Below, in pieces: positions 1 through 9,108 of a stretch of DNA of 64,000 bases (position 1 is the stretch's first letter; every line of letters begins with the position of its first letter). Below the pieces are notes generated by a model, which was not told where the DNA came from, searched no databases, and worked only from the letters and a program-made list of their open reading frames with translations. Location of the stretch: contig CAZVMN010000001.1 in the NCBI GenBank assembly GCA_964629015.1, forward strand, positions 1 to 64,000. The letters are read 5' to 3'. A program made the position numbers and the translations under genes. The DNA is from Oceanococcus sp964629015 (lineage in GTDB: Bacteria; Pseudomonadota; Gammaproteobacteria; Nevskiales; Oceanococcaceae).

Positions 1-9
1 CGAGCAAGC

Positions 10-35
10 AAAAAGCCCGCTATTGCGGGCTTTTT
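10..35 (-). terminator. Rho-independent terminator after tRNA-Ser
   Basis: An 11-base inverted repeat (10-20 and 25-35) encloses a 4-base loop. The stem contains GCCCGC/GCGGGC and is flanked by A5 on one side and T5 on the other, so it can stop transcription in either direction. It lies just downstream of the minus-strand tRNA gene, which it most likely ends. Confidence 0.85.
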
Positions 36-40
36 CTGTC

Positions 41-133
41 TGGCGGAGAAGGAGGGATTCGAACCCTCGATGAGGCTATAAACCCCATACTCCCTTAGCA
101 GGGGAGCGCCTTCAGCCACTCGGCCACTTCTCC
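41..133 (-). tRNA. tRNA-Ser, anticodon GCU
   Basis: On the minus strand a 93-nt class II tRNA folds with acceptor stem GGAGAAG (127-133) pairing with CTTCTCC (45-51). A G discriminator base and an encoded CCA (41-43) follow. The anticodon loop reads CTGCTAA, giving GCU (AGC/AGU serine codons). The long variable arm typical of tRNA-Ser and the T loop GGTTCGAATCC are present. The gene sits beside csrA, a common gammaproteobacterial arrangement. Confidence 0.97.
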
Positions 134-258
134 GGAACTCCTACTGAACCGTGCAGAATCCGCAACGCGGAGGTACACGGCCTGCCGCGACCTTGATCAA
201 AATCGCGCGAAAGGCCGCGTAGGATACCGATTTTCAGCGCCGGGTCAAAGCACCCGCT

Positions 259-450
259 TCAGTCGTCGTTTGACGAAGCAACGCTGCTGGTTTCGCGGTT
301 GCGCTCCAACACCTCTTCGCGGTGTACCGCAACCTCCCGAGGCGCATTCACGCCAATCCGCACCTGGTTCCCCTTGATCCCCAAAACCGTAACAGCAACG
401 TCATCCCCGATCATCAGGGACTCTCCAACCTTTCTTGTCAGAATTAGCAC
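259..450 (-). CDS. csrA: Carbon storage regulator CsrA
   Basis: This 63-residue protein is a near full-length match to CsrA/RsmA, the dimeric RNA-binding global regulator that binds GGA motifs in mRNA leaders. The start MLILTRKVGESL, containing the first RNA-binding strand, is intact. So is the second RNA-contact region around VRIGVNAPREVAVHREE (residues 31-47), including the Arg after the VAVH stretch. The C-terminal tail is short and acidic. A GGAG Shine-Dalgarno lies 8 bases before the ATG. The neighbours lysC and alaS upstream and tRNA-Ser downstream give the canonical gammaproteobacterial order. Confidence 0.97.
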   Translation of the reverse strand: MLILTRKVGESLMIGDDVAVTVLGIKGNQVRIGVNAPREVAVHREEVLERNRETSSVASSNDD

Positions 451-553
451 GTGAGTTCTCCATAGCTCACTGTAGGTGTCCGCCGATCTCCGCCGGCGCC
501 CCGCATGGCAATCTCAGTCTAACGTGCGACGACAACAAAAGGTTCCGTAGCCG

Positions 554-1789
554 TTACAAGGCCTCTTCTTGCGGCTCGCGGTCGAGCTCAAAATCCTTGT
601 GCAGAGAGCGCACTGCCAACTCAAGGTATTTGCTGTCGATCACGACGGAAATCTTGATCTCCGAGGTCGAAATCATGCGGATGTTGATGTTTTCACGCGC
701 CAGTGTGGCAAACGTTTTGCTGGCCACGCCCGCGTGCGAGCGCATGCCCACACCGACCAAGGATACCTTGACGATGCCGTCCTCGCCCCGCACGTCTTTG
801 GCGCCGAGTGAACCTGATACTTCACGCATGATCTCCATCGCTGTGGAGAAATCACGCTTGTGCACGGTGAAGGTGAAATCGGTCAGCCCATCCGAGCCGA
901 CGTTCTGGACGATCATGTCGACTTCGATGTTGGCCGCACCAATCGGGCCGAGTATGGCCGAGGCGATACCCGGATGATCGGGCACGCCGACCACAGTGAG
1001 CTGCGCTTCATCGCGATTGAACGCGATGCCTGAAATGATCGGATCTTCCATCCCGGTTTCCTCAAGACTGATCAATGTGCCGGGGCCGTCTTCGAAGGTC
1101 GAAAGCACGCGCAGTGGCACAGCATATTTTCCGGCAAACTCCACAGCGCGAATCTGCAGCACTTTGGAGCCAAGGCTGGCCATTTCCAGCATTTCTTCGA
1201 AGGTGATGCGCTCCAGCCGACGCGCATTGGGCTCGACCCGCGGATCAGTGGTGTAAACCCCATCCACGTCGGTGTAAATCTGGCATTCGTCGGCCTTGAG
1301 CGCGGCCGCCAGCGCCACCGCGGTGGTGTCCGAGCCACCACGCCCCAGGGTGGTGATGTTGCCGTGTTCGTCGGCCCCCTGAAAACCGGCCACGATCACC
1401 ACACGGCCCTGCTCGAGATCGTCGCGCATACGTTCGCCATCGATCTTCTTGATCCGTGCCTTGGTGTGCGCACCATCCGTGAGTATGCGCACCTGTGAGC
1501 CGGTATAGGAGCGCGCCGGTTGACCAATGGCATGCAGCGCCATGGCCAGCAAGGCGATGGTGACCTGCTCCCCAGTGGACAACAGCACGTCCATTTCGCG
1601 CGCGACCGGCTTGCCGGCAATCTGATTGGCCAAACCGGTCAAACGATCGGTTTCCCCGCTCATGGCGGAGACCACAACCACGATGTCATCACCCTTGGCG
1701 CGCGCAGCTGCAACCTTGGCAGCGACGTTTTGAATGCGCTCGACCGAGCCGACGGAGGTGCCGCCGAACTTTTGAACTATGAGGGCCAT
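554..1789 (-). CDS. lysC: Aspartokinase (monofunctional, ACT-regulated)
   Basis: This 411-residue protein catalyses phosphorylation of aspartate, the first step toward lysine, threonine, methionine and diaminopimelate. The N-terminal kinase motif VQKFGGTSVGS (residues 5-15) and the GRGGSDTTA substrate/ATP motif (near 150) are present. Tandem ACT domains fill residues from about 265 to the end. The length fits the monofunctional, feedback-inhibited class rather than an aspartokinase-homoserine dehydrogenase fusion. The ATG shares one base with the alaS stop (TAATG), so the two are translationally coupled. csrA follows about 100 bases downstream. Confidence 0.97.
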   Translation of the reverse strand: MALIVQKFGGTSVGSVERIQNVAAKVAAARAKGDDIVVVVSAMSGETDRLTGLANQIAGKPVAREMDVLLSTGEQVTIALLAMALHAIGQPARSYTGSQVRILTDGAHTKARIKKIDGERMRDDLEQGRVVIVAGFQGADEHGNITTLGRGGSDTTAVALAAALKADECQIYTDVDGVYTTDPRVEPNARRLERITFEEMLEMASLGSKVLQIRAVEFAGKYAVPLRVLSTFEDGPGTLISLEETGMEDPIISGIAFNRDEAQLTVVGVPDHPGIASAILGPIGAANIEVDMIVQNVGSDGLTDFTFTVHKRDFSTAMEIMREVSGSLGAKDVRGEDGIVKVSLVGVGMRSHAGVASKTFATLARENINIRMISTSEIKISVVIDSKYLELAVRSLHKDFELDREPQEEAL

Positions 1790-4392
1790 TAGCTTGCGAG
1801 TTTGCCTTGAACGAAATCGGTCACGCTGGCCAGCGCGGCAGGCAGGTTTTCCGGCTGATTGCCACCCGCCTGAGCCATATCCGGGCGACCACCACCCTTG
1901 CCGCCGATCTGCGAGGCGACATGATTCACCAGCTCGCCGGCTTTGATCACCTTGGTTTGATCATCACTGACCCCGGCGACCAGCGCGACTTTGGAGCCAT
2001 TCACCGCGGCGAGCACGATGACCGCGCTTCCGAGACGGTTTTTCAGATCGTCGACCATTTCGCGCAACGCCTTGCCGTCGATGCCATCGAGGCTGGCGGC
2101 GACGAGTTTCAGCGGACCGATGCTCTGCGCCGATGCGGCCAAATCGCCGCCCTGCTGAGCGCCCATTTCCTGCTTGAACTTCTTCAGCTCTTTTTCCAGC
2201 TCGCGCTGACGCTCAAGCACCTGATCAATCCGCTCGCCCAACCCATCCGGACCCGTTTTCAGACGCGTCGCCAAACCATCCACGAGGGCATCCAGATCAC
2301 GCGCCCAGGCCAGCGCGCCACGCCCGGTGACCGCTTCCACGCGGCGCACACCGGCGGCCACGCCACCTTCACTGATGATCTTGAACAATCCGATATCGCC
2401 GGTACGACGCACGTGAGTACCACCGCACAACTCGCACGAGGTGTCGCCCAGGCGCATCACGCGCACGGTCTCGCCATACTTTTCGCCAAACAGCGCCATG
2501 GCGCCGGCATCCAGCGCCTGCTGATAACTGGTCACACTCACCTCGGCAGCGTGATTGGCCAGAATTTCCGCGTTCACACGCGATTCAACCTCGGCGATTT
2601 CATCCGCGCTCATAGCCTGCAGATGGGCGAAATCGAAACGCAAACGGTCCGGCGCGACCAATGAACCTTTCTGCTGCACATGATTGCCCAGCACGTTGCG
2701 CAAAGCGGCGTGCAGCAAATGCGTCGCGCTGTGATTGCGAATCACATCACCACGACGCTGCTCATCCACATCCGCCTGCATGGCGGCACCTTGGCGCACC
2801 TCACCTTGAGCCACGCGCCCCAGATGCAAAATCGCACCGGCGGCATCCTTGCGAGTGTCCTCGACCACGAAGCGCACACCATCGGCGAGCAGCTCACCGG
2901 TGTCGCCCACCTGACCACCCGACTCGGCATAGAACGGCGTGCTCGCCAGAATCACTGCGCCTTCGTCACCGGCCTGCAGCACATCAACGGGCTGGCCATC
3001 GCGCAGCAACGCCTGCACGCTTTCGCGCGCACTCAGTTGATCGTAACCCGTGAACTCGCTGGCCTCGCCAACGCCAGCATCCAGTCCGGCGGCTGCACCG
3101 AAGCGGCTGGCTGCACGGGCCCGTTCACGTTGCTGCTCCATAGCCGCATCAAACCCGGCCACATCGACGCTCAAATTGCGTTCGCGCGCCACATCCTGCG
3201 TCAGATCCAGCGGAAAACCGTAGGTGTCGTAAAGCTTGAACACGGTTTCGCCATCAAGCGTGCCGTCGGCGGCGTCGCAGGCCGCATCGAGCAACTTCAT
3301 GCCCTGATCCAGAGTTTCGGCAAAGCGCTCCTCTTCCTGACGGATCACCTTGCCGACAAAATCCTGCTGGCTCGCAAGCTCGGGATAGGCTTGGCCCATT
3401 TCCGCGACCAGCGCCGGTAGCAGCTTGTAAAAGAAGGTGCCTTCGATGCCGAGCTGGAACCCATGACGAATCGCGCGCCGCAAAATCCGACGCAGCACGA
3501 AGCCGCGACCTTCGTTCGACGGCAGCACGCCATCGACGATCAGGAAGGCGCAGGCGCGAATGTGATCCGCCAGCACGCGCAAAGAACGATTGGCCGGGTC
3601 CGCGTCGGGAGCCAACGTCTGCACCGCTTCGAGCAAGTGCACGAATTGGTCGGTGTCGTAGTTGTCATGCACGTGCTGCATCACCGCCGCCACGCGCTCC
3701 AACCCCATGCCGGTATCCACCGAGGGCTTGGGCAGCGGCGTCAGCGTGCCGTCGGCCGCACGGTCGAATTGCATGAACACCAGATTCCAGATTTCGATAT
3801 AGCGATCGCCATCCTCATCCGGTGAACCCGGCGGGCCTCCGGGAATCTCCGGACCGTGATCGTAGAAAATCTCGCTGCATGGTCCACACGGGCCGGTATC
3901 GCCCATCTGCCAGAAATTATCCTTCGCACCAATGCGCGAAAAGCGCTGGTCCGAAACCCCCATCTCCTTCAGCCAGATGTCAGCGGCTTCATCGTCTTCC
4001 TCGAAAACGGTGACCCACAATTTGTCAGCAGGCAGTCCCAATTCGACGGTCAGAAACTCCCACGCAAACTGAATCGCCTCGCGCTTGAAGTAATCGCCGA
4101 AGCTGAAGTTGCCCAGCATTTCGAAGAAGGTGTGATGACGCGCGGTGTAGCCAACGTTTTCCAGATCGTTGTGCTTGCCCCCGGCACGCACACAGCGCTG
4201 ACTGCTGACAGCACGGCTGTACGAGCGCTTTTCCTTGCCCAGGAAGGTGTCCTTGAACTGAACCATCCCTGCGTTGGTAAACAACAGGGTCGGGTCGTTG
4301 GCCGGGACCAGCGGACTGGACGACACGGCCTGATGGCCTTGTCGCTCGAAATAGCCGATGAAGCGGCTGCGAATCTCGTTACTGCTGATCAT
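1789..4392 (-). CDS. alaS: Alanyl-tRNA synthetase
   Basis: Class II aminoacyl-tRNA synthetase that charges tRNA-Ala. From the chosen ATG the protein has 867 residues, close to the family norm of about 875. The N-terminal catalytic core includes GHQAVSSSPLVP, NDPTLLFTNAGM and HHTFFEMLGNFSFGDYFK. The editing domain has the zinc-site motifs HSATHLLH and CELCGGTH, and the C-terminal oligomerisation/C-Ala domain is present. A TTG codon 30 bases upstream would add ten residues with no family counterpart, so I prefer the ATG at 4392. The gene is coupled to lysC by a one-base overlap. Confidence 0.97.
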   Translation of the reverse strand: MISSNEIRSRFIGYFERQGHQAVSSSPLVPANDPTLLFTNAGMVQFKDTFLGKEKRSYSRAVSSQRCVRAGGKHNDLENVGYTARHHTFFEMLGNFSFGDYFKREAIQFAWEFLTVELGLPADKLWVTVFEEDDEAADIWLKEMGVSDQRFSRIGAKDNFWQMGDTGPCGPCSEIFYDHGPEIPGGPPGSPDEDGDRYIEIWNLVFMQFDRAADGTLTPLPKPSVDTGMGLERVAAVMQHVHDNYDTDQFVHLLEAVQTLAPDADPANRSLRVLADHIRACAFLIVDGVLPSNEGRGFVLRRILRRAIRHGFQLGIEGTFFYKLLPALVAEMGQAYPELASQQDFVGKVIRQEEERFAETLDQGMKLLDAACDAADGTLDGETVFKLYDTYGFPLDLTQDVARERNLSVDVAGFDAAMEQQRERARAASRFGAAAGLDAGVGEASEFTGYDQLSARESVQALLRDGQPVDVLQAGDEGAVILASTPFYAESGGQVGDTGELLADGVRFVVEDTRKDAAGAILHLGRVAQGEVRQGAAMQADVDEQRRGDVIRNHSATHLLHAALRNVLGNHVQQKGSLVAPDRLRFDFAHLQAMSADEIAEVESRVNAEILANHAAEVSVTSYQQALDAGAMALFGEKYGETVRVMRLGDTSCELCGGTHVRRTGDIGLFKIISEGGVAAGVRRVEAVTGRGALAWARDLDALVDGLATRLKTGPDGLGERIDQVLERQRELEKELKKFKQEMGAQQGGDLAASAQSIGPLKLVAASLDGIDGKALREMVDDLKNRLGSAVIVLAAVNGSKVALVAGVSDDQTKVIKAGELVNHVASQIGGKGGGRPDMAQAGGNQPENLPAALASVTDFVQGKLAS

Positions 4393-4470
4393 GGAAACAA
4401 CGGCGTCTATCGCAAGATGCAAAACCGCGCGATTCTAAGCCATGCCCGGGGGATTGGCGACCTTCCGCAG

Positions 4471-4929
4471 CTACTCGTTGGCTAGCGTCGACAACGCCGC
4501 GTCGATTTGTTCCGCGTCGAACCCACGGGCGTAGAGCTTTTGCCGTCGGCGCGGCTCTGGATCACGCACCGGCAGGCGGCGCGCGGCGCGCAAACAAGCT
4601 TCGTCCCAGTCGATGTCATCCTGAGCCAATGCCTCGGCACTGACAGGGCCTTCTATCCCCTGAGCAGAAAGCTCCGCCATAACCCAGCGCGGGCCACGTG
4701 CCTGCCCAGCGCGATGGCGCGCGAGAAAAGCCGCGTAGCGGTTCTCATTGAGCCAGTCGCGCTGCTGCAATTCCTCCAGCGCCTCGTCCAGCACAGCATC
4801 GGAAAACCCTTTGCGGGCGAGCTTCTGGCGCAACTCGCGCCGAGCATGCTCCCGCCGGGACAGAAGATTGGCGGCCGCGTCTATCGCAGCCGCCGCAGTG
4901 TCCTCAAACGATTTCTTCGGGCGCTTCAC
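4471..4929 (-). CDS. recX: RecX, regulator of RecA
   Basis: RecX caps and limits RecA filaments. The 152-residue product has the family pattern of REHARRELRQKLARKGF and LEELQQRDWLNENRYAAFLARHR in its first half, and GFDAEQIDAAL near the end. I placed the start at a GTG (4927-4929) lying 26 bases inside the 3' end of recA. No ATG exists in the plausible interval, and the reading frame further upstream is only recA in another frame. The length then matches RecX (about 150 residues). Overlap with recA implies co-transcription and coupling. The start is the least certain part. Confidence 0.85.
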   Translation of the reverse strand: MKRPKKSFEDTAAAAIDAAANLLSRREHARRELRQKLARKGFSDAVLDEALEELQQRDWLNENRYAAFLARHRAGQARGPRWVMAELSAQGIEGPVSAEALAQDDIDWDEACLRAARRLPVRDPEPRRRQKLYARGFDAEQIDAALSTLANE

Positions 4930-5950
4930 TCGGGGCTTCGCTGGCGTCGGCCGGTTTGCGCTTGGGCAGCAGAATCTCACGCAGTTTGGTGTCGAGCTGC
5001 TTGGCCATGTCCGGATGTTCCTTGAGGAACTCACGCGCGTTGTCCTTGCCCTGACCGATCCGCTCACCGTTGTAGCTGTACCAGGAACCGGATTTCTCAA
5101 CCAGATTGTGCTGTACGCCCAGATCAATCAGTTCGCCCAGCCAGGAAATGCCTTCGCCGTAGAGAATTTCAAATTCGGCCTGCTTGAACGGCGGCGCCAT
5201 CTTGTTCTTGACGATCTTGACCCGGGTTTCATTGCCGATCACCTCAGCACCCTTCTTGACCGCGCCAATACGCCGGATATCCAGACGCACCGAGGAATAA
5301 AACTTGAGCGCATTACCACCGGTGGTAGTTTCCGGCGAGCCAAACATAACCCCGATCTTCATACGGATCTGGTTGATAAAGATGACCATGGTGTTGGCGC
5401 GTTTGATGTTACCGGTCAGCTTGCGCAGCGCCTGCGACATCAAGCGCGCCTGCAGACCCACGTGCGAGTCACCCATTTCGCCTTCGATTTCCGCCTTCGG
5501 CACCAGCGCAGCCACCGAGTCGATCACGATGATGTCGACCGCCGCCGAGCGCACCAGCATGTCGGCGATTTCCAGAGCCTGTTCGCCGGTGTCCGGCTGC
5601 GAGACGAGCAGATCGTCGACATTGACGCCCAGCTTGCGCGCATATTCCGGATCAAGAGCATGCTCGGCATCGATGAACGCGGCGGTCCCGCCGGCAGCCT
5701 GCGCCGCGGCCACAGCCTGCAGCGTCAGCGTGGTCTTACCGGAGGATTCCGGGCCGTAGATTTCAACCACGCGACCGCGCGGCAAGCCACCGATGCCCAA
5801 GGCCACGTCCAGCCCTAAAGAGCCGGTAGAAATGGCTTCGATGTCACGCACCGGGCCGCCATCGCCCAGGCGCATCACCGAACCTTTGCCAAATTGGCGT
5901 TCGATCTGAGTCAGCGCTGCGGCGAGCGCTTTTTTGCGATTGTCATCCAT
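4904..5950 (-). CDS. recA: Recombinase RecA
   Basis: This 348-residue RecA carries out DNA strand exchange and activates LexA self-cleavage. Walker A GPESSGKTT, the Walker B region IIVIDSVAAL, and loop L2 around MFGSPETTTGGNALKFY are all intact. The C-terminal tail is Glu/Ala/Pro-rich. recX overlaps its 3' end and a pncC-like gene lies 29 bases upstream on the same strand. I searched the short upstream gap by eye for a canonical CTGT-N8-ACAG LexA box and did not find one. SOS control may therefore use a different operator, or one inside the upstream gene. Confidence 0.98.
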   Translation of the reverse strand: MDDNRKKALAAALTQIERQFGKGSVMRLGDGGPVRDIEAISTGSLGLDVALGIGGLPRGRVVEIYGPESSGKTTLTLQAVAAAQAAGGTAAFIDAEHALDPEYARKLGVNVDDLLVSQPDTGEQALEIADMLVRSAAVDIIVIDSVAALVPKAEIEGEMGDSHVGLQARLMSQALRKLTGNIKRANTMVIFINQIRMKIGVMFGSPETTTGGNALKFYSSVRLDIRRIGAVKKGAEVIGNETRVKIVKNKMAPPFKQAEFEILYGEGISWLGELIDLGVQHNLVEKSGSWYSYNGERIGQGKDNAREFLKEHPDMAKQLDTKLREILLPKRKPADASEAPSEAPEEIV

Positions 5951-5979
5951 GCGTGTTCTGCCAGTAATTCAACTTTCGA

Positions 5980-6480
5980 TTATCTCAGGATTGCCGAGGA
6001 ATTGCCGGAAACCGCCCGGTGCAAATCGCGTACGGCCTGCGCTGCGGCGGCCTCACGGATCGCGGCGCGATCACCTGCGAACTGATAACGCGCAACCCGG
6101 GTTGCCGAGGCATCTCCTACAGCCATCAATACGAGACCCACGGGCTTTTCCGGACTTCCGCCAGCGGGCCCGTAGACCCCCGACTCGACCAGCACCCAAT
6201 CGGCCCCACTGACCCCACGTGCACGAGCGGCCATCTCGCGCACGCTCGTCTCGCTGACAGCGCCATGGTCGATCAGCGTTTGCAGTTCAAGTCCCAGCAC
6301 GCCGGTCTTGAGGCTGTCGTGGTAACAGGTCAGTCCGCCGAGGAACCAGCGTGAGGCGCCGGCTGCTGCGGACAAGCGCGCCTGCAGCGCCCCACCCGCG
6401 CTGGCTTCGACCACAAACAGACGCTGGCCGCAGCGAACCAGCGCCTCGCCGAGCGATTCGACCTCATGACTTGCTAGCAT
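5980..6480 (-). CDS. CinA C-terminal / PncC-like amidohydrolase, possibly inactive
   Basis: This 166-residue stand-alone CinA-C domain matches the family that deamidates nicotinamide mononucleotide (PncC). The scaffold is clear: FLGGLTCYHDSLK, LIDHGAVSE, and GVYGPAGGSPEKPVG. Where active members have A-E-S-(C/L)-T-G-G, this protein reads V-E-A-S-A-G-G (residues 24-30). The usual catalytic Ser position is therefore Ala, with a Ser one place later. The conserved Tyr53 and Lys58 remain. It sits between recA and mutS as in many gammaproteobacteria, and its ATG is only 25 bases from the divergent mutS start. A longer reading frame upstream runs into mutS and is not supported. Confidence 0.85.
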   Translation of the reverse strand: MLASHEVESLGEALVRCGQRLFVVEASAGGALQARLSAAAGASRWFLGGLTCYHDSLKTGVLGLELQTLIDHGAVSETSVREMAARARGVSGADWVLVESGVYGPAGGSPEKPVGLVLMAVGDASATRVARYQFAGDRAAIREAAAAQAVRDLHRAVSGNSSAILR

Positions 6481-6505
6481 TGTGGGTTTTCCGACCCGAA
6501 AGACC

Positions 6506-9064
6506 GTGAGTTCAGACCTTAGCGCGCACACGCCGATGATGCAGCAATTCCTTGCGCTCAAGGCCGAGCATCCGGAGGAACTGCTGTTCTACCGCATGGG
6601 CGATTTTTACGAGTTGTTTTACGACGACGCCAAAACCGTCGCCAAACTGCTCGACATCACCCTGACCACACGTGGCCAGTCGGCGGGCGAGCCGATCCCC
6701 ATGGCCGGCGTACCGCACCACGCCTACGAGCAATATCTGGCCCGCTTGTTACGCCTGGGCCAGTCGGTGGCCATCGCCGAACAGTTCGGTGACCCCAGCG
6801 CCAAAGGCCCGATGCAACGCAAGGTTGTGCGTGTGGTGACACCCGGCACGGTCACTGACGAAGCCTTGCTCGATGCGCGGCGCGAAAGCGCCCTGGGCGC
6901 CATCGCCAGCATCGGCAGCACCTTTGGCATCGCCCGACTGGACTTGGCCAGCGGTCGCTTCGTCATCGCGGAGTTCGATTCCTTACACGCGCTCCATCAG
7001 GATCTGGCCACCGCGCCGCCCGCTGAACTGCTGATCAGCGACGCCACCGAACCGCCGGCATTGACTCGCATGCCGCCGGTGCGCGCTCGGCCACACTGGC
7101 ATTTCGAGCTGAGCAGTGCGCGCAAACTGGTGCTGGATCAGTTTCGCGCCCGCGATCTCAAAGGCTTTGGCTGCGATCACTGCAGTGCTGCTATCGCCGC
7201 GGCGGGCGCGCTGCTGCAATACCTGCGCGACACGCAGAAGCAGGAGCTGCCGCACATCACTGGCCTGCGCCTGGAACAGACAAGCAACCTGCTGCGCATT
7301 GACCCCAACAGCCGACGCAACCTCGAACTGGAAGTCAACGCCAGCGGCCAACGCGACAACAGCCTGCTTGATCTTCTGGATCTGTGCGCCAGCGGCATGG
7401 GCAGCCGTTTGATGCAGCGCTGGCTGCGCGCGCCAACCCGCGAAACCGAGGTGCTACGTGCACGCTATCAGGCCGTCGAAGCGCTGCAAGCCAATCGTGG
7501 CTTTGAAGGCCTGCATGATGCCCTGCGGGGTCTGTGCGATATCGAGCGCGTCACCACTCGCGTGGCCCTGCGCAGTGCCCGACCGCGCGACCTGTCCGGG
7601 CTGGCCCGCACCCTCGGCGCCTTACCGGCCATCGGCAACAACCTGCCGGCCAGCCCGCGTCTGGACACGCTGGCCCAAGCCATCGGCGCTTATCCGGAAC
7701 TGTGCGATTACCTCAGCGCCGCCATCGAACCTGAACCACCCGTGCTGCTGCGCGACGGTGGCGTTATCCGCAAAGGCTTCGATGCCGAGCTGGATGAACT
7801 GCGTGAGCTGGCCCACAACTCCGCTGAGTTTTTGCGCAAGTTGGAGGAATCGGAACGCCAGCGCACTGGCATCGACAACCTCAAGGTCGGCTACAACCGT
7901 GTCCATGGTTTTTACATTGAACTGCCGCGCAGCCGCTCGGCCGATGCGCCCGCCGAATACACCCGACGGCAGACGCTGAAAAACGCCGAGCGCTACATCA
8001 CCGAAGAGCTCAAAAGCTACGAAGACAAAATTCTGTCCGCACGCGAGCGTGCGCTAACACGCGAGAAGTATCTCTACGAGCAGGTGCTAGACAACCTGCA
8101 GCCGGAACTTCCCAAGCTGCAGGCCACCGCCTCTGCGGTCGCTGAAAGCGATGTGCTGGCCGCCTTTGCTCGACAAGCTGAGCGTTACCGCTGGATCACC
8201 CCGCAACTGGTCGAAACGCCGCTGATCCGCGTGCGCGGCGGACGCCACCCGGTGGTGGAAGCGCTCAATCCGACCAGCTTCGTTCCGAACGATGTGGATC
8301 TGGATCAGGAGCGCCGCATGTTGGTCATCACCGGCCCGAACATGGGTGGTAAATCAACTTATATGCGTCAATGCGCATTGATCGTGTTACTCGCCCACAT
8401 CGGCTGCCAAGTGCCTGCGGATGAGGCTGAAATCGGTGCCGTCGATCGCATCTTTACCCGCATCGGGGCCGGTGATGATCTGACCACCGGGCGCTCCACG
8501 TTCATGGTGGAAATGCAGGAAACGGCGGAAATTCTGCACAACGCCACCGCCCAATCGCTGGTGCTGATGGACGAAATCGGTCGCGGCACCGGCACCTATG
8601 ATGGCTTGTCCCTGGCCCAGGCAGCAGCCGAAGAGCTGGCCAGCAGCGTTGGCAGCTTCACGCTGTTCGCCACCCACTACTTTGAATTGACCGCCCTGGC
8701 TGAAACCCTCGAAGGCGTGCACAACGTGCATCTGGATGCGACCGAGCATGGCGACGAGCTGATTTTCCTGCACCGGGTCAAAGACGGCCCGGCCAGCCGC
8801 AGCTATGGCTTGCAGGTCGCGCGCTTGGCGGGTGTACCGGCGCCAGTGCTCAAGCGGGCGCGTAAGCACCTGCAAACCCTGGAGGCTGGTGCCCAGCACA
8901 GCGTGGGTCCTGCGCCACAAATGTCGCTGTTCAACGCCGCGCCGGCAACGCCAGAACCATCCGCCGTCGAGGAGACGCTCGCGGCTATCGACCCGGATAG
9001 CCTGAGCCCGCGCCAAGCGCTGGACCAGATGTATGCGCTTAAGCGCTTACTCAACGACGAGTAA
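6506..9064 (+). CDS. mutS: DNA mismatch repair protein MutS
   Basis: MutS recognises mismatches and starts methyl-directed repair with MutL. From the chosen GTG it has 852 residues. The mismatch-binding motif FYRMGDFYELF is near residue 30. The clamp and lever domains follow, and the ABC-type ATPase carries Walker A GPNMGGKST, then STFMVEMQE and the Walker B region LVLMDEIGRGT. A C-terminal tail ends in a short dimerisation-like segment. Three starts are possible: GTG 6482, GTG 6506 and ATG 6536. The middle one gives SSDLSAHTPMMQQ, matching the usual MutS N-terminus. The gene is divergent from the pncC-like gene with a 25-base gap. Confidence 0.96.
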   Translation: MSSDLSAHTPMMQQFLALKAEHPEELLFYRMGDFYELFYDDAKTVAKLLDITLTTRGQSAGEPIPMAGVPHHAYEQYLARLLRLGQSVAIAEQFGDPSAKGPMQRKVVRVVTPGTVTDEALLDARRESALGAIASIGSTFGIARLDLASGRFVIAEFDSLHALHQDLATAPPAELLISDATEPPALTRMPPVRARPHWHFELSSARKLVLDQFRARDLKGFGCDHCSAAIAAAGALLQYLRDTQKQELPHITGLRLEQTSNLLRIDPNSRRNLELEVNASGQRDNSLLDLLDLCASGMGSRLMQRWLRAPTRETEVLRARYQAVEALQANRGFEGLHDALRGLCDIERVTTRVALRSARPRDLSGLARTLGALPAIGNNLPASPRLDTLAQAIGAYPELCDYLSAAIEPEPPVLLRDGGVIRKGFDAELDELRELAHNSAEFLRKLEESERQRTGIDNLKVGYNRVHGFYIELPRSRSADAPAEYTRRQTLKNAERYITEELKSYEDKILSARERALTREKYLYEQVLDNLQPELPKLQATASAVAESDVLAAFARQAERYRWITPQLVETPLIRVRGGRHPVVEALNPTSFVPNDVDLDQERRMLVITGPNMGGKSTYMRQCALIVLLAHIGCQVPADEAEIGAVDRIFTRIGAGDDLTTGRSTFMVEMQETAEILHNATAQSLVLMDEIGRGTGTYDGLSLAQAAAEELASSVGSFTLFATHYFELTALAETLEGVHNVHLDATEHGDELIFLHRVKDGPASRSYGLQVARLAGVPAPVLKRARKHLQTLEAGAQHSVGPAPQMSLFNAAPATPEPSAVEETLAAIDPDSLSPRQALDQMYALKRLLNDE

Positions 9065-9108
9065 GCGCTGCGATCTCGGGGAGGCGCAACCGCCCCCCCA
9101 AGCCGTTC

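Noticed and set aside
1807..2664. Long plus-strand open frames opposite alaS
   Set aside because: They are antisense frames created by the codon bias of the high-GC alaS gene. They have no recognisable domain or ribosome site and overlap a certain gene completely.
4393..4422. N-terminal extension of AlaS from a TTG
   Set aside because: The extra ten residues have no counterpart in AlaS proteins, and the ATG at 4392 reproduces the usual start.
9078..9098. GC-rich inverted repeat between mutS and cysC as a terminator
   Set aside because: The pairing is imperfect and there is no T run on either strand.
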